NCBI RefSeq assembly: GCF_003063315.1
Contig: NZ_NERV01000003.1
Span: forward strand, 186,001 to 250,000
Direction of reading: 5' to 3'
DNA: 64,000 bases
From: Limnohabitans sp. T6-5
GTDB taxonomy: Bacteria > Pseudomonadota > Gammaproteobacteria > Burkholderiales > Burkholderiaceae_C
Shown here: positions 34,901 to 36,482 of the stretch, one piece after another
Position numbering within the stretch: position 1 is the stretch's first letter
How the letters are laid out: the number at the start of each line of letters is the position of its first letter
Notes under the pieces: generated by a model
What the model was told of the DNA's origin: nothing
Database searches by the model: none
What the model saw: the letters and a program-made list of their open reading frames with translations, nothing else
Made by a program: the position numbers and the translations under genes

Positions 34901-35047
34901 GACAAGCTCGTCCTGAGCGACCTGACCAACTGGACGGCTTCTGCCACCCACGTCGTCGCAAGTGGCCACAGCTACACCGCCTACAACCACAACACCACCG
35001 CCAACCAGCTGCTGGTCGACGATCTGGTGCTGGTCAGCCAGGTGTAA
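1979..35047 (+). CDS. Giant 11,022-residue Ig-like / FG-GAP / RTX repeat protein, probable surface adhesin
   Basis: A single open frame starts at ATG 1979 behind GAGAG (about 1966-1972) and ends at TAA 35047. There is no N-terminal signal peptide. Residues 6-1180 are eleven consecutive Ig-like repeats (Big_12-like: FTLSEAS, GGTLSxF, YTATFTP, FxDAAGN). Residues 1185-2290 and 2820-4470 alternate these with a second Ig-like type (Big_13-like: GTGTPGDTIKITD, NGQW, PLPEGxNNL). Residues 2295-2490 are Thr/Gly-rich, and 2490-2820 form a non-repeat domain. Residues 4470-6020 are mostly Big_13-like with a further Ig type, and 6020-6920 are diverse Ig-like. Residues 6921-11022 are four modules of about 1,077, 1,076, 1,039 and 909 residues. 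Each carries seven FG-GAP repeats (GDxNGDGxxD) and RTX motifs (GGxGNDTLxGGxGADVxxGGRGNDxxVL). The combination indicates type I secretion and calcium binding. Adhesion is inferred. No secretion genes are in the window. Confidence 0.92.
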   Translation: MNDLTNPFIAITSSKANLAVGEIATLSFTLSEASTNFAASDVTAVGGTLSNFTGSGTSYSATFTPSANVSSAFVMVGSDTFSNAAGTLNKDGADMNNGSSFSIGLLCNADAPADSTAPTVMISNTKARVRPGDTDIITFTLSEASSNFTAEDVRVMGGTLTNFTQSPTNPLVYTATFTPDPKSLSAGIFIASESFTDAAGNYNMDGGELNNTASIAIQCKIDTTPPTIAVTADKAALAMGQTAVVTFTLSELATDFAATDITVMGGTLSGFTQSATNPLVYTATFTPAAGSMSGAVYVASNRFSDASGNFNADGNDANNATTFTIDIAPPTIAITSDKSILKAGDTATITFTLSEISANFDASDIVVTGGTLSGFQQSATDPHIYTAVFTPAAGSTGASVHVDSNKFSDAAGNQNADGADANNTVSLTVDQTPPSIIVSSPKASLGAGETATVTFTLSEASSNFTLDDITVVGGTLSNFTGSGTSYTATFTPTAGASTASVHVDSSKFTDAAGNQNADGADANNTVSFNLDVTPPTIIVSSDKADLLAGETATITFTLSEASNDFTLGDITVNGGTLSGFVHSATNPLVYTATFTPTSSAASAMILVSSNTFTDAAGNFNKDGADLNNAVALKTNCPPPDSTPPVIEITADKAALGAGQTATITFTLSEASSDFTASDVTVTGGTLSGFTHSTTNPLVYTATLTPSAGSTGATVHVDSAKFSDAAGNQNADGADANNTVSLTVDLTPPTIIVSSDKVDLLAGETATITFTLSEASNDFTLGDITVNGGTLSGFTHSATNPLVYTATFTPTSSAASAMILVSSNTFSDATGNFNKDGSDLNNAVALKTNCPPPDTAPPTIAISSDKTDLLAGETATITFTLSEASSDFTASDITVNGGTLTGFAQSATNPLVYTATFTPSSSSASAMILVSSNTFSDAAGNLNKDGADLNNAVSLKTNCPPADSTPPSIVITSNKDLLEEGETATITFTLSEASSDFTLGDITCLGGTLSNLQGSGTSYTATFTPFDISRSAALFVASYKFSDAAGNFNVDGSDVNNAVSLGIHCDCTPVAPVTPADTTPPTIAISSAKNVLAAGESTTVTFTLSEDSTDFTLADITLLGGTLSNFAGSGKVYTATFTPNATAKSAALFVSSNKFTDAAGNQNLDGSESNNAASFGITCTPVTPAPITPAAPGVVVAPGGNHTTDNTPTFSGTGVPGDTITIKDANGNVIASTTVGPNGQWNATPSQPLPAGSNNLSVIETGPTGAVSPVTPLPVIIDGGASLPAPSGGLTPSGSGGTSGGMSTNPQPIFSGTGQPGDTIKITDPTGAVIGSAIVGPNGQWNVTPTAPLPQGNNNLSIIETSPSGAVSPAVPLPVVIDSVAPSAPAGAIAPGSNTGSTTDNITSNNKPTLTGTGTPGDTIKITDPQGNVIGSSVVGPNGQWSITPATALPTGTNNLSMVAIDPAGNVSPTAPLPVVIESGSLPAPTGGINPGSNTGSTTDNITTNPQPVLSGTGQPGDTIKITDPTGAVIGSAIVGPNGQWNVTPTAPLPQGNNNLSIIETSPSGAVSPAVPLPVVIDSVAPSAPAGAIAPGSNTGSTTDNITSNNKPTLTGTGTPGDTIKITDPQGNVIGTAIVGPNGQWNVTPTTALPTGTNNLSMVAIDPAGNVSPTAPLPVVIESGSLPAPTGGINPGSNTGSTTDNITTNPQPVLSGTGQPGDTIKITDPTGAVIGSAIVGPNGQWNVTPTAPLPQGTNNLSITETSPSGAVSPAVPLPVVIDSQAPSAPSGAIAPGGNSGSPTDNLTNVTQPTLSGNGTPGETIKITDPQGNVIGSTVVGPNGQWQVAPAQPLPQGQNNLSIVAVDPAGNVSPPTPLPVFIDTVAPTIALGSNKTLLGNGESVTVTFTLSEASTDFTLADITAMGGTLSNFQGSGTSYFATFTPTAGANSAALLVTSDKFSDAAGNLNKDGSDLNNALSFSVSAAVVPAPAAPAGTLAPSSNSGSLTDNVTIDTTPTITGVGVPGDTIKITDPAGNVIGTAIVAPNGSWSVTPTSPLPQGNNNLAITEITPTGQTSPATILPIVIDSLAPVAPAAAINPGSNSGSLTDNVTIDTTPTIDGTGTPGDTIKITDPQGNLIGTAIVGPNGQWSVTPSQPLPQGLNNLSVTAIDPAGNVSPATALPIVIDSLAPAAPTGILDPSTDSGTKGDNSTTDSTPTLSGTGVPGDTIAIKDAAGNVIATAVVQANGTWQTTPAVPLPTGLNNLSISEIDPAGNVSPAVPLPITIEPAASTANALIVRGHVFAGPTTSDPSTVVDPLSLVQPKQTTAPILVGTGTPSLTTTPTVVTDSTGTSTALPPGVVNDGGLILIDPSLTTNPIVLASGTGTGTTPSTTGTGTTSGTTAGTVTDSTATGTAPPPGAQNDGGLILIDPSLTGNPSVTSGTGTGTTSGTTAGTVTDSTATGTAPPPGAQNDGGLSLLTPSVTNNPSVTSTTTSVTGGADVFVYDNTGTLLGQTVLAADGSWSISAANRGSYRGPVLVKVIDANGTAINYIDEVSATGKSFDTTLRAQAVADVGQANFTVAADQSATLTVNITPVTELAVRSAGIADNATTPLSSAAAINAANANVAKALGMAGVDITADPTLTNSATFTATNRYDANGVVILTDGEKYGLVLAKLSGLDSAKGNIDASLDALQTELLAGGTLSTTGAALMDTGRLNALAALKAPNSGATEQTFLVDTALNRWLLGDIVVTAQNITASTVNLTGSALPNSTVTVTLPDGSTLQATANAQGVFNVSFPATKVNTDKVVDFQGTDGLVQPSTNTHTLPSAPTGVLDPSSNTGSTTDNLTTDKTPTLSGTGTPGDTIKITDPLGNVIGSAIVGPNGQWNVTPTTPLPEGTNNLAITQVDPAGNVSPAVPLPVVIDSVVPTIALTSVQNAGQNPTVTFTLSEASADFTLADITVTGGTLSALVQSTTNPLVYTATFAPAAGASTASVQVDSAKFSDAAGNQNADGAEANNTLTFNFGSTTPPAAPSGIAIDPASNSGSGTDQLTNKPQPTLNGTGTPGDTVKITDPQGNVIGSAVVGPNGQWQVTPTAPLPEGTNNLGLTETNPAGQVSPPAPFTVIVDTTAPTIALSTAQSVLASGQTGIVTFTLSEATSDFTLADVTAMGGTLSGLVQSPTNPLVYTAVFTPNAGATSAALLVTSDKFADAAGNLNKDGADINNALSFSVNAAPVAPAAPAGTVIDPASNSGSGTDQLTIDTTPTLTGTGVPGDTIKITDPQGNVIGSAVVGPNGQWQVTPTSPLPEGINNLAITETNPAGQVSPPAPFTVVIDTTAPTIALSTALTALPTGQTAAVTFTLSEASADFTLADITVTGGTLSALVQSTTNPLVYTATFTPTAGATTASVHVDSSKFADAAGNVNTDGAEANNTLNFTLGQPSVAPVAPAGTVIDPASNSGSGTDQLTNQTKPTLNGTGTPGDTIKITDPQGNVIGSAVVGPNGQWQVTPTAPLPEGTNNLAITETNPAGQVSPPAPFTVIVDTTAPTIALSTAQAVLATGQTGLVTFTLSEASADFTLADVTAMGGTLSNLVQSTTNPLVYTAILTPAAGATSAALLVTSDKFADAAGNLNKDGADINNALSFSVNAAPVAPAAPAGTVIDPASNSGSGTDQLTNKPQPTLSGTGVPGDTVKITDPQGNVIGSAVVGPNGQWQVTPTSPLPEGINNLAITETNPSGQVSPPAPFTVTIDTTAPTIALSAPATALTNGQTSAITFTLSEASADFTLADITVTGGTLSALTPSATNPLVFTATFTPTAGATAASVHVDSAKFADAAANLNTDGAEANNTLNFTLGQPSVAPVAPAGTAIDPASNSGSGTDQLTNQTKPTLNGTGTPGDTIKITDPQGNVIGSAVVGPNGQWQVTPTSPLPEGINNLAITETNPSGQVSPPAPFTVTIDTTAPTIALSTAQAVLASGQTGVVTFTLSEATTDFTLADVTAVGGTLSNLVQSPTNPLVYTAVLTPAAGATSAALLVTSDKFSDAAANFNKDGAELNNALSFSVNAAPVAPAAPAGTVIDPASNSGSGTDQLTNKPQPTLSGTGVPGDTIKITDPAGNVIGSAVVGPNGQWQVTPTAPLPEGINNLAITETNPSGQVSPPAPFTVTVDTTAPTIALSTPATALTSGQTSAITFTLSEASADFTLADIVVTGGTLGALTPSATNPLVYTATFTPTAGATTASVHVDSAKFADAAANLNTDGAEANNTLNLSYSTAPVAPLAPPASIDPASNSGSPTDLITNQNKPVLTGTGVPGDTIKITDPSGNVIGTATVGPNGQWSITPTTPLPEGTNNLSVVETNPAGLSSPVTPLPVVIDTGLPTVALSTTQSLLAQGQTGTVTFTFSEPTLDFTLADVAVTGGTLSNLALSPTNPLAYTATFTPTAGVLNATLVVASDKFTDTAGSLNKDGAEANNTLAFSVSAPPAPHSLTAMLDLVSDSGTVGDNTTNDTTPTLSGTGTAGDIVEVRNAQGLVIASAVVAANGTWSATPTTVLPQGINALSVTATSPTGGVLSAGLPITIVVDSVAPVAPTGVLDPISDSGTKGDSTTNDNTPTMSGTGVPGNTITIKDASGAVIGTAVVDAAGKWSITPTTPQPEGLNNYSLTATDPAGNVSPAVPLPITIDTTGPSAPTGVLDPISDSGVKGDSTTNDNTPTLSGTGTAGDTITIKDASGAVIGTAVVDAAGKWSITPTTPQPEGLNNYSMTATDPAGNVSPAKPLPVTIDTTGPSAPTGVLDPTTDSGVKGDKITTDNTPNLIGTGTPGDTITIKDPLGNVIGTAVVDATGKWNITPTTPLPEGLNSLVMTATDPAGNVSPAAPLPVTIDTTGPLAPQGVLDPITDSGVKGDSTTNINKPNLIGTGTPGDTITIKDAAGNVIGTAVVDAAGKWNITPTTPLPEGLNNLAMTATDPAGNVSPAAPLPVTIDTTGPSAPTGVLAASTDSGTKGDNTTNINKPILTGTGTPGDTIKITDPQGNVIGSAMVDPNGSWAITPTTPLPEGLNNLSVVETDPAGNSSAPVALPVTIDTTAPAVPTVVSQTTSASAVVLSGTAGTAALAAGETLVVTVNGATYNVTPDATGHWSLPITGTGAVTPTSGTLGALADGQKYSVTAVVTDAAGNASTDATSTELTINAATPAAPAAPTGILDPVTDSGTKGDSTTNVNKPVLSGTGTPGDTIKITDPQGNVVGTAVVAPNGSWSITPTTALPEGLNNLSVTETNPTGQTSVPAPLPVTIDTTAPAVPTVVSQTTNASAVVLSGTAGTVALAAGDTLVVTVNGATYNVTPDATGHWSLPITGTGAVTPTSGTLGALADGQKYSVTAVVTDAAGNASTDATSTELTINAATPAAPAAPTGILDPVTDSGTKGDSTTNVNKPVLSGTGTPGDTIKITDPQGNVVGTAVVAPNGSWSITPTTALPEGLNNLSVTETNPTGQTSVPAPLPVTIDTTAPAVPTVVSQTTSASAVVLSGTAGTAALAAGETLVVTVNGATYNVTPDATGHWTLPIAGTGAATPASGTLAALVDGQTYAVTAVSTDASGNASTDATTGELTINAATPSAPAAPTGVLDPISDSGTKGDSTTNDNTPTLSGTGTPGNTITIKDASGATIGTAVVDAAGKWSITPTTPQPEGLNNYVMTETNTTGQTSVPAPLPVTIDTTAPSVPTVLSQTAEPSATIVLTGAVGTSALPTGESMTVTVNGATYNVTPDATGHWSLPITGTGAATPASGILAALVDGQTYSVTAVVTDAAGNASTDATTTELTIVAAIPTAPAAPTGVLDPISDSGTKGDSTTSDKTPTLSGTGTPGNTITIKDPQGGLIGTAVVDAQGKWSITPTTDQPEGLNNYSMTQTNTTGQTSAPAPLPVTIDSTAPDMPTVVSQVTEASATILLTGSAGTKALQSGEVMTVTVNGATYEVKPDNSGQWTLQLNGSGAAVPVSGTLAALVDGQTYSVTAVVTDAAGNASTDATSTELTIKAPTPPATPLTPPDLVAASDSGDFATDDYTNDATPTMALEPLPAGSVSAVLYVDGVKVAATYDAATNTLTPTTPLPNAVAKITYAYVDAKGLIGAQSPELPVTIDTIAPALPALPTINAASDTGTLGDGITSDTTPTLDIATFPAGVTGVVMYANGTKIAATYDAVNHTLTPTSPLPNGSVELSYAFVDLAGNISAPSAIVTVVIDSTAPAAPVTPPDLTAASDSAGVSTSDDNTYDNTPTFSVLPTGATAMPSTVSNVFLYVDGVKTAATYDAATGSITPTAAVLDGKHSITYSYVTSTGAESPASPALSVVIDTVKPDAPAAPTMTAASDLGSSQTDGVTSDTTPSFSLNVLPAGTGLPDANGVAKVILLVDGAAVASTYDPVTGTVTPVTPLVGGAHTVSIQLEDIAGNVSAVSPVKNINVNTDTPTIAITSIAGDAVNDTTALAGLFNAAERGAGTYDANGAYVPAATVATLPVISGTSTFAVGQQVTVTLNGKSYSSITVAADGTWSFTVPEADAKLLNHGASYPVSASVSSLAGVPATPDTNNKLDVNIAPADVPTVNNLVTSDLTPTISGAAKKIDPSNPGTPLMLANGDTLNVVVKDSNGGNKGTFALTVGGTSSPAGLTYNSADGTWSLDGNTAFGTPLTAGSTYSVDVTATASGVARTDISTGEVIIAGPLSISSIPESASTSGDVINLSESLNGSPVVVNIAGSAPQVGQVLKLNWGAEVISYTITAADVTAGTASILVPAASLANKEVTGQSVTVQLFQPDGSTAIGSVSAAATANIDTITPTFVSATTSEDGYSLVLTYNQALDVAHAPLAAGFKVMVDGVADTVTAVTVNADKTVTLTLANQIIGPRTGDTAANLAGQTVKVSYTDATSADDTGAIQDAAGNDAASIADMAVTNVARPMTAPVFAIGAKAWTPTLASAATGDLAAVPEAVYAVEPTDGTVTTVLDNTLATWEVIRAGTPVRVQLPYNFTGTGGTSDELVAQAGDQLLLNWGSIKTPTYNITAADITNGYVDFVVGFDTIRSQAPGMVTVSAQLQRGNYSSAVSPLVTIDYRFEIDNWFETGAGTGNAPVNPTYGTALTGTAERMGTIVAIGDVNGDGYEDMFIGASRDDTTGTNQGRGWVVFGASNPGAINLQAIENGVGGFVVNNNLANTPSTIMGGDSPTALGVAAAAGDVNGDGLADFIVGANYDIYKNKDDTGRSYVIFGKTDSKAINLTDMHLSGAQSSTVGFSINGQYGSDHSGLTVGGGGDINGDGLDDLIVGSIFADTGGATNNGKTYVVFGKTSGTTVDLSSIAPKNNASTGRVDAFMGTGGYAIVGSTKFGNMYQSWSVASAGDVNGDGLEDVIIGAPRRDADANWDQDGGAAYVVYGKTDSSALRIDKIANGTSTQGFAIYGACGMNKNYIGASVAAAGDVNGDGYDDVIVGSMGGDVNGNDNVGKAYVVFGKSTVGNVQTSNIGPLKGNLTADMQGQGGFSIQGASNGDNAGMAVWGAGDLNGDGLADMLVAAPYDDRLNPAGNDSGAVYVVYGKTDTTQVNLCDIHKHGFIIRGECAGDLLGFSAPYIDFRDIATTLSYGDINGDGFDDVLIGAPKADNVNGKDFGKTYVIYGGMCEATVGVFKAAQGDALGTAGNDTLTGTTGNNQLVGGNGNDTLIGGGGADVMFGGRGNDTFVLNADNIAKLGASGTSQAITRINGGTGLDTLKFDGTGLTLDLTTVEGVALDSVERIDIRGGNNLIINETDVDQLGNANVYNTASGWTNYVSTMKGAIPLAAGWDNINNNRQILIDAADNDNVRLDGRWFFAGTVDNNGTTYRVIQNMLLKQQVLVNAAGRIFLAPPVNMDYGVLQGDQAISSAERAGLPSSTIDIQIDLAMTGAVLKNAVKFYFGTQAYGPFELSATGTYTGAGYTIQDLVIDAKGNVESGKIIVSVPKSVVSAQMVNLNELDQLPLRTELLSSNLSSASLLAKSADNMIGIDMTPSTPTISNIAWDVAGKPGNTSVIDGIAEAKYAINETTGAVKTTVDNTLYTSEVIRNGTVVRVQLPQESKGAELEAKEGNLVLVTWGNTSVEDYSLTAADITNGYVDIVVPFDVIRQQPTGDVPVYAQIQRGRAISAPSTELTVNYQFEVDGWFNLNGVTTANAPETAAYGFVIEGADTKVGAVTVIGDINGDGYEDVLMSGPQSGANLGKGWVVFGRTDGATISLSELDAGGAKGFAISHKGFSNDSYALGNISRAGDVNGDGLADFIVSDPYADPNTKANSGRAFVVFGRTATSNIELSTFSLSATSAPASVQGFAINGRNANDYLGLSVSGGGDVNGDGLDDLIVSAPYADPYSGYTDAGTEYVIFGKTSGNAVNVSSVAPSFGSKRTDFVGTGGFAIMAEKVSGQTLQGWTVASAGDINNDGLEDFVIGNGKNDTTGSDNGMAYVVFGKSDTKALNLSSITSGTSTNGFAIYGDQYVTGYSVAAAGDVNGDGYGDLILGSMYNDANGLSNNGRATVVFGKADGARVYLSSIAPKANDLNSGAKIGSGGFTIQGEKSQDWAGWTVSGAGDINGDGLADVLVAAPLSDRNGNNSGSVFVVYGRTDTHTVNLSELANKQGGFRINGACASDWLGSGQALMNSTAEDWSYVSKPLKHTPLSFGDINGDGFDDIVVNAGATDNASGSDKGRSYVIFGGMSEATNAVFDPNNSDAIGTAGADLLTGDGSNNQLVGGDGNDTLVGAGGADVLYAGRGNDVIVLDRDNVDMIGKTGDAQNVLRITGGTGTDTLRLDNSDDPTKPITLDLRTLRDTVIDSVERIDLAGGGNQVIINEKDVNQMGSSNVFNTTTGWTGTTTGAPAGWGAVNTGRQMLIEGGTTTLDDGTVLTDHARVDGDWMFSGTVQKTEAVTTMDADGNPVVSNVTTTYKVLQNVFNKEQVLVDNEVSLNMAPTIDLNYGEMAGGIEYAEKLTDGGTTVKLSLLGTGAVAGNAVDFRWGTAQIDLNTTSATSTRQVLTAADIAAGFITVFVPEATITAESAPAKLDSLGRINLHTTLYASDTGPVLGDSSEYPILADFRPTQPTINTLTWADTALGRSSDLSGIPEAKFAMNETTGVITTTVDNAIYTSEVINGGTTVRVQLPTAGVPGAKMPALLGDKVHLFFGDGEVVATVTATNLTNKYIDITVPFEIIRLQPPGPVVVSAQIEQNGSFSIAAPEVEVTYKFQLDGWFTQNGVTTANALPTAQYGVSFAGAGTAGATITGVGDINGDGYEDVLVGFPTGSSNAGQGYLVYGSSNPQPIVLSNVGTSVPGFQIASTGTGATDSGSSVYQINKYFRQMANAGDVNGDGLGDFIVSSMGADSLADDIKDVGRAYVVFGRTGNAAFNLSTIANLNRADALNNTDGFAIFGTVVQDYAGMSISGGADVNGDGLDDIMLNMPMSDLTASDAGLSYVVYGKTDGKAVFLSEMTPPNISLATPSFVGTGGFVLMNGSEASARFGYSSAFVGDVNGDGLDDMLVSAYQENTSGTDFGTSYLVFGKTGSQAVQVSSLHSGISSEGFVIYGDQAKTGYSVAAAGDVNGDGLADLIIGSQLNDANGLTDNGVARVVFGKADGAAIYLSNITPLKTDVDSNSFEATGGFAIQGASAADNAGYSVYAAGDINGDGLSDLLVAAPGSDIAGAQSGSLYVVYGKTDTSVINLSEAAYDGRAFVINGNCASFGMGNTGGADSYIDKDVVLGHGDYNGDGFSDIMVGAPDSGVGRVYIIYGGLSEATMNSFDLENGDAIGTAANDTLTGTAGGNNLVGGQGNDTLVGNGGSDVLYGGQGNDVLVLTGDNLGNLRTPVGGVPEGQTLARVDGGTGIDTLRFDGTAINMDFTQVKEGVIKGVERIDMNNGGNTLTINEFDTHELGNANVFNTNTGFTGWVAATNAAATSSAAWGTVNTGRQILIEGGTTDSARVDGDWYLAGTVQNNGGTYRVLRNVYTTEQVLVDNDVSLHFAPTLNLAAGEMARGIATSEISSDGGVKARLELTGTGAVAGNAVSYTFGGVTFAPVVLTAADLTAGYVEIFMTTAELNAISATVGAKDYLSYVAGRTSLLESGAADAAVLAQSVDYPIYFDFTPSRPTINSLPWAVNGAGINVDMSGIPEAKFTTTQTTGAVTTTVDNALFTHEFINGGTDVTVNYATVNNMRSDRVVFAGDKVHVFWGTAEVVKVLTQADIDAGKLVVNVSADIIRSQPTGNVIVTTQLEWSDGTLSPKSPDLTVNYQFEVEGFFMTGGSTPNTLPTAKYGIAINGFEVNTGSVAGIGDVNGDGFEDMLIGASYADQSPSTNTGQGYVVFGSSALTNVSLSQIASGTSTNGFGINSVLTNAYAGSVVAKAGDVNGDGLADFIINAQNTTTAAGAGTGRSYVIFGKTSGANIELSSMNVLSTSNPPNAAGFVINGQSTSDHSSHEVSGGGDVNGDGLDDLIVSSAYASSPTADWGGQAYVVFGKTSGNAVELSQITPAVSLQATSNFVGTGGFAIVNLNVSTQTTLGWQVDMAGDVNGDGLADILVTAPLNDFAGGTDNGEAYVVFGKSNTAIVKVSGLRTGTSTEGFIIMSASAGDAFGYSASGAGDVNGDGLADLLIGTYNFTTNGLTGAGRSYVVFGKSDGGIVRSSSLMPDATTVNAPGFVGTGGFGIAGMEASGQLGNTVYNAGDVNGDGLSDLLVVAHAADGAAGASAGSVYVIYGRTDTTIVQVSDLSNKQMGFVINGGCASEQLGSSGTVGIGTGTAGVNAHFEPLGFGDLNGDGFSDIIMGSVYSDIGGTDVGRVYVVFGGMSEVTNTVFGVGDAIGTAAADTLTGTTGNNQLIGGDGNDTLIGGGGADVLYGGRGNDTFVLNADNVAKLDDAGSAQNIERIDGGTGIDTVKLDGSAIVMDLSTVSEVALHNIEKIDLTGSGNNTLKLNLTDMLQHANSSNVFNASNTTSGLAAQVAKNQLMVDGDAGDKLVLSDLTNWTASATHVVASGHSYTAYNHNTTANQLLVDDLVLVSQV
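5890..7480 (+). repeat. 600-bp near-identical tandem repeat within the giant gene
   Basis: The block at about 5905-6500 recurs at 6505-7100 and again, slightly diverged and partial, from 7105. The period is exactly 600 bp (200 codons, two Ig-like domains). Lines around 5941 and 6541 are base-for-base identical over long stretches, which points to recent duplication or gene conversion rather than selection on protein alone. Confidence 0.85.
17190..18570 (+). repeat. 627-bp near-identical tandem repeat within the giant gene
   Basis: The segment from about 17190 to 17815 is repeated at about 17817-18442 with very few base changes, and a third copy of its first part runs to about 18570. The period is 627 bp (209 codons), covering one VVSQTT...TVNGATYNV domain and one Big_13-like domain. 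The multiple-of-three period keeps the frame open. Confidence 0.85.
22742..35047 (+). repeat. Four long FG-GAP/RTX modules in the C-terminal third of the giant gene
   Basis: Modules begin at about 22742, 25970, 29198 and 32315. Each opens with a PTINxLxWA...DNxLxTxEVI domain and continues with a block of seven FG-GAP repeats. An RTX glycine-rich stretch follows (near 24925, 28110, 31300 and 34440), then a VERIDLxGGxN domain. The first three then continue with RVDGDWxxAGTVQ and a linker into the next module. The last module ends after the VEKIDL-type domain with the C-terminus shared by the upstream paralogue. Copies are diverged at DNA level, so this duplication is older than the 600- and 627-bp repeats. 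Confidence 0.85.
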
Positions 35048-35072
35048 GCGGCAACCCGCAGGTCGGCCTTTT

Positions 35073-35142
35073 GCAGGTCGGCGGTCGCAGACCCCGACAT
35101 GGCGTGCAAACCCCATGTCGACATCTCCAACCACCGACCTGC
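35073..35142. repeat. REP pair directly after the giant gene
   Basis: A z-form REP with a GCAG foot and GCA loop lies at 35073-35100 (+). A decayed copy in the other orientation lies at about 35115-35142, where ATGTCG and ACCGACCTGC survive but the inner stem is lost. The first begins 25 bases after the stop codon. Confidence 0.75.
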
Positions 35143-35178
35143 GAATACCGCTGTCACCCCTCAAACCCCTGCCCGCTT

Positions 35179-35194
35179 GCGCACCGTGGTGCGC
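35179..35194 (+). terminator. Hairpin after the giant gene (weak terminator candidate)
   Basis: A perfect GCGCACC / GGTGCGC stem with a two-base centre lies 130 bases after the giant gene. It lacks a following T-run, so an intrinsic terminator is doubtful. It is the strongest non-REP hairpin in this gap. Confidence 0.25.
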
Positions 35195-35423
35195 TGCGAC
35201 GCTGGGGCTTGCCACCACCAACCGCCCAAACCACCGGAGGCGCCAGTCGGGTCATTGACCCCCCAAGCCTTCGACAACCCCTGTTTTTGAAACCGCCAAC
35301 AAATCCGCGCCACCCGCAAACGTGTTTGAACAAACCGCCACACCCTACCCACCAACCTGGCGCCCACACGCCCGGCTTGTGCCGTCACCCACTGAGGCTT
35401 GCTCACCACACCATCCGAATCTG

Positions 35424-35570
35424 AAGTTCTGAAGTTCATCTTTTGTATTCAAAAATTACTTTTGCAATCATAAACAAATGTGACCTTAGTAATTCATTTA
35501 AACAGACCAAAATGATACGAATTGGAGCTTTTAATTGTTTTATTTTGTAAGAGCCAAGCAACATATCAAC
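35424..35570. other. AT-rich noncoding stretch
   Basis: About 150 bases of markedly AT-rich sequence within a GC-rich neighbourhood, with no supportable ORF. It lies between the giant gene's REP pair and the next REP cluster. It could be promoter-like DNA or a remnant of transferred sequence. From 35195 to 35423 I see no gene or clear signal. Confidence 0.4.
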
Positions 35571-35637
35571 AGCATTAATACCAGCAACACCAACAACCCA
35601 CCCCATCAGGCATAACGGCCCGATCAACCCATCGCCA

Positions 35638-35882
35638 GAGTCCCCGACCACCGACCTGCAAAACACCACAAACCTCGTAGGTCGGCACTCGAAGAGTCCG
35701 ACATGGGCCAGATAAACCCATCGCCGGAGTCCCCGACCACCAACATGCAAAACACCACAAACCTCGTAGGTCGGCACTCGAAGAGTCCGACATGGGCCAG
35801 ATAAACCCATCGCCAGAGTCCCCGACCACCAACCTGCAAAACACCACAAACCTCGTAGGTCGGCACTCGAAGAGTCCGACAT
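35638..35882. repeat. Three-unit REP cluster, 89-bp period
   Basis: Three y-form REPs on the plus strand start at 35677, 35766 and 35855, exactly 89 bases apart. They alternate with decayed copies on the minus strand that keep CCGACCACCGACCTGC or a close variant but have lost the palindrome (AGAGTCCCCGAC in place of the z form). The spacer CAAAACACCACAAACCTC is constant between units. Confidence 0.85.
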
Positions 35883-35957
35883 GGGCCAGATAGAACCACA
35901 CCGCGCAAACCGGGCATAACACTTTCACTCACCACAACTTAACAAGGGAATTTCAAA

Positions 35958-36146
35958 ATGAACACCACCACCTACCAAAGCGAACAAGCCATTGCCGACG
36001 GCCTGACCGACATCATCGAAAACCACCAACTCCACGACCTGTCGAGCGCCCTGAGCACCGCCTTGCTCGCGCGCATCCTCGTCGCCACCGCCCCCGCCTC
36101 CGGCCTGACCCAACAAGACCTCTACGACACCCTCGTCGCCGCCTGA
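35958..36146 (+). CDS. Small hypothetical protein, 62 aa
   Basis: ATG 35958 follows an AAGGGAA ribosome-binding sequence (about 35943-35949), and the frame ends at TGA 36144-36146. The predicted protein (MNTTTYQSEQ...LYDTLVAA) is hydrophilic to amphipathic, probably helical, with no signal peptide or membrane segment. I do not recognise a family. It is the only plausible gene between the REP clusters on either side. The good ribosome-binding site and codon usage like that of neighbouring genes favour a real gene. Confidence 0.5.
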   Translation: MNTTTYQSEQAIADGLTDIIENHQLHDLSSALSTALLARILVATAPASGLTQQDLYDTLVAA

Positions 36147-36196
36147 AAACGTCGGGCGCCGCCTTGACCCCGCACGTCACCGGTCCATTAACCAAA

Positions 36197-36387
36197 ATGT
36201 CGGGGTCTGCGACCACCGACCTACGAACCGCTACACGCCCAAACAAACGGCGTTGCCAACCAAATCCCCAACAAGCGCGTAGGTCGGCACTCGAAGAGTC
36301 CGACATCTGCCCGATGCACCACCATCGCCCAAAAAAGGCGTCACCGGTCGATTAACCCAATGTCGGGGTCTGCGACCACCGACCTAC
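36197..36387. repeat. REP cluster on the downstream side of the RAYT gene
   Basis: Three REPs lie at 36197-36224 (z, -), 36279-36306 (y, +) and 36360-36387 (z, -). Loops in the z copies are GCA. Spacers (CACGCCCAAACAAACGGCGT, CTGCCCGATGCACCACCATC) are the same as those of the 163-bp array on the other side of the transposase gene. This places the RAYT within one continuous BIME field. The step between the two z copies is 163 bases, the same period. Confidence 0.9.
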
Positions 36388-36482
36388 AAACCGCCGCACG
36401 CCCCATACACCCACGGACATGGCACATCCATACACACATGCCGTGTGTCACCGCCCCCGTAAAAACACCCGGTCCTGAGGCC

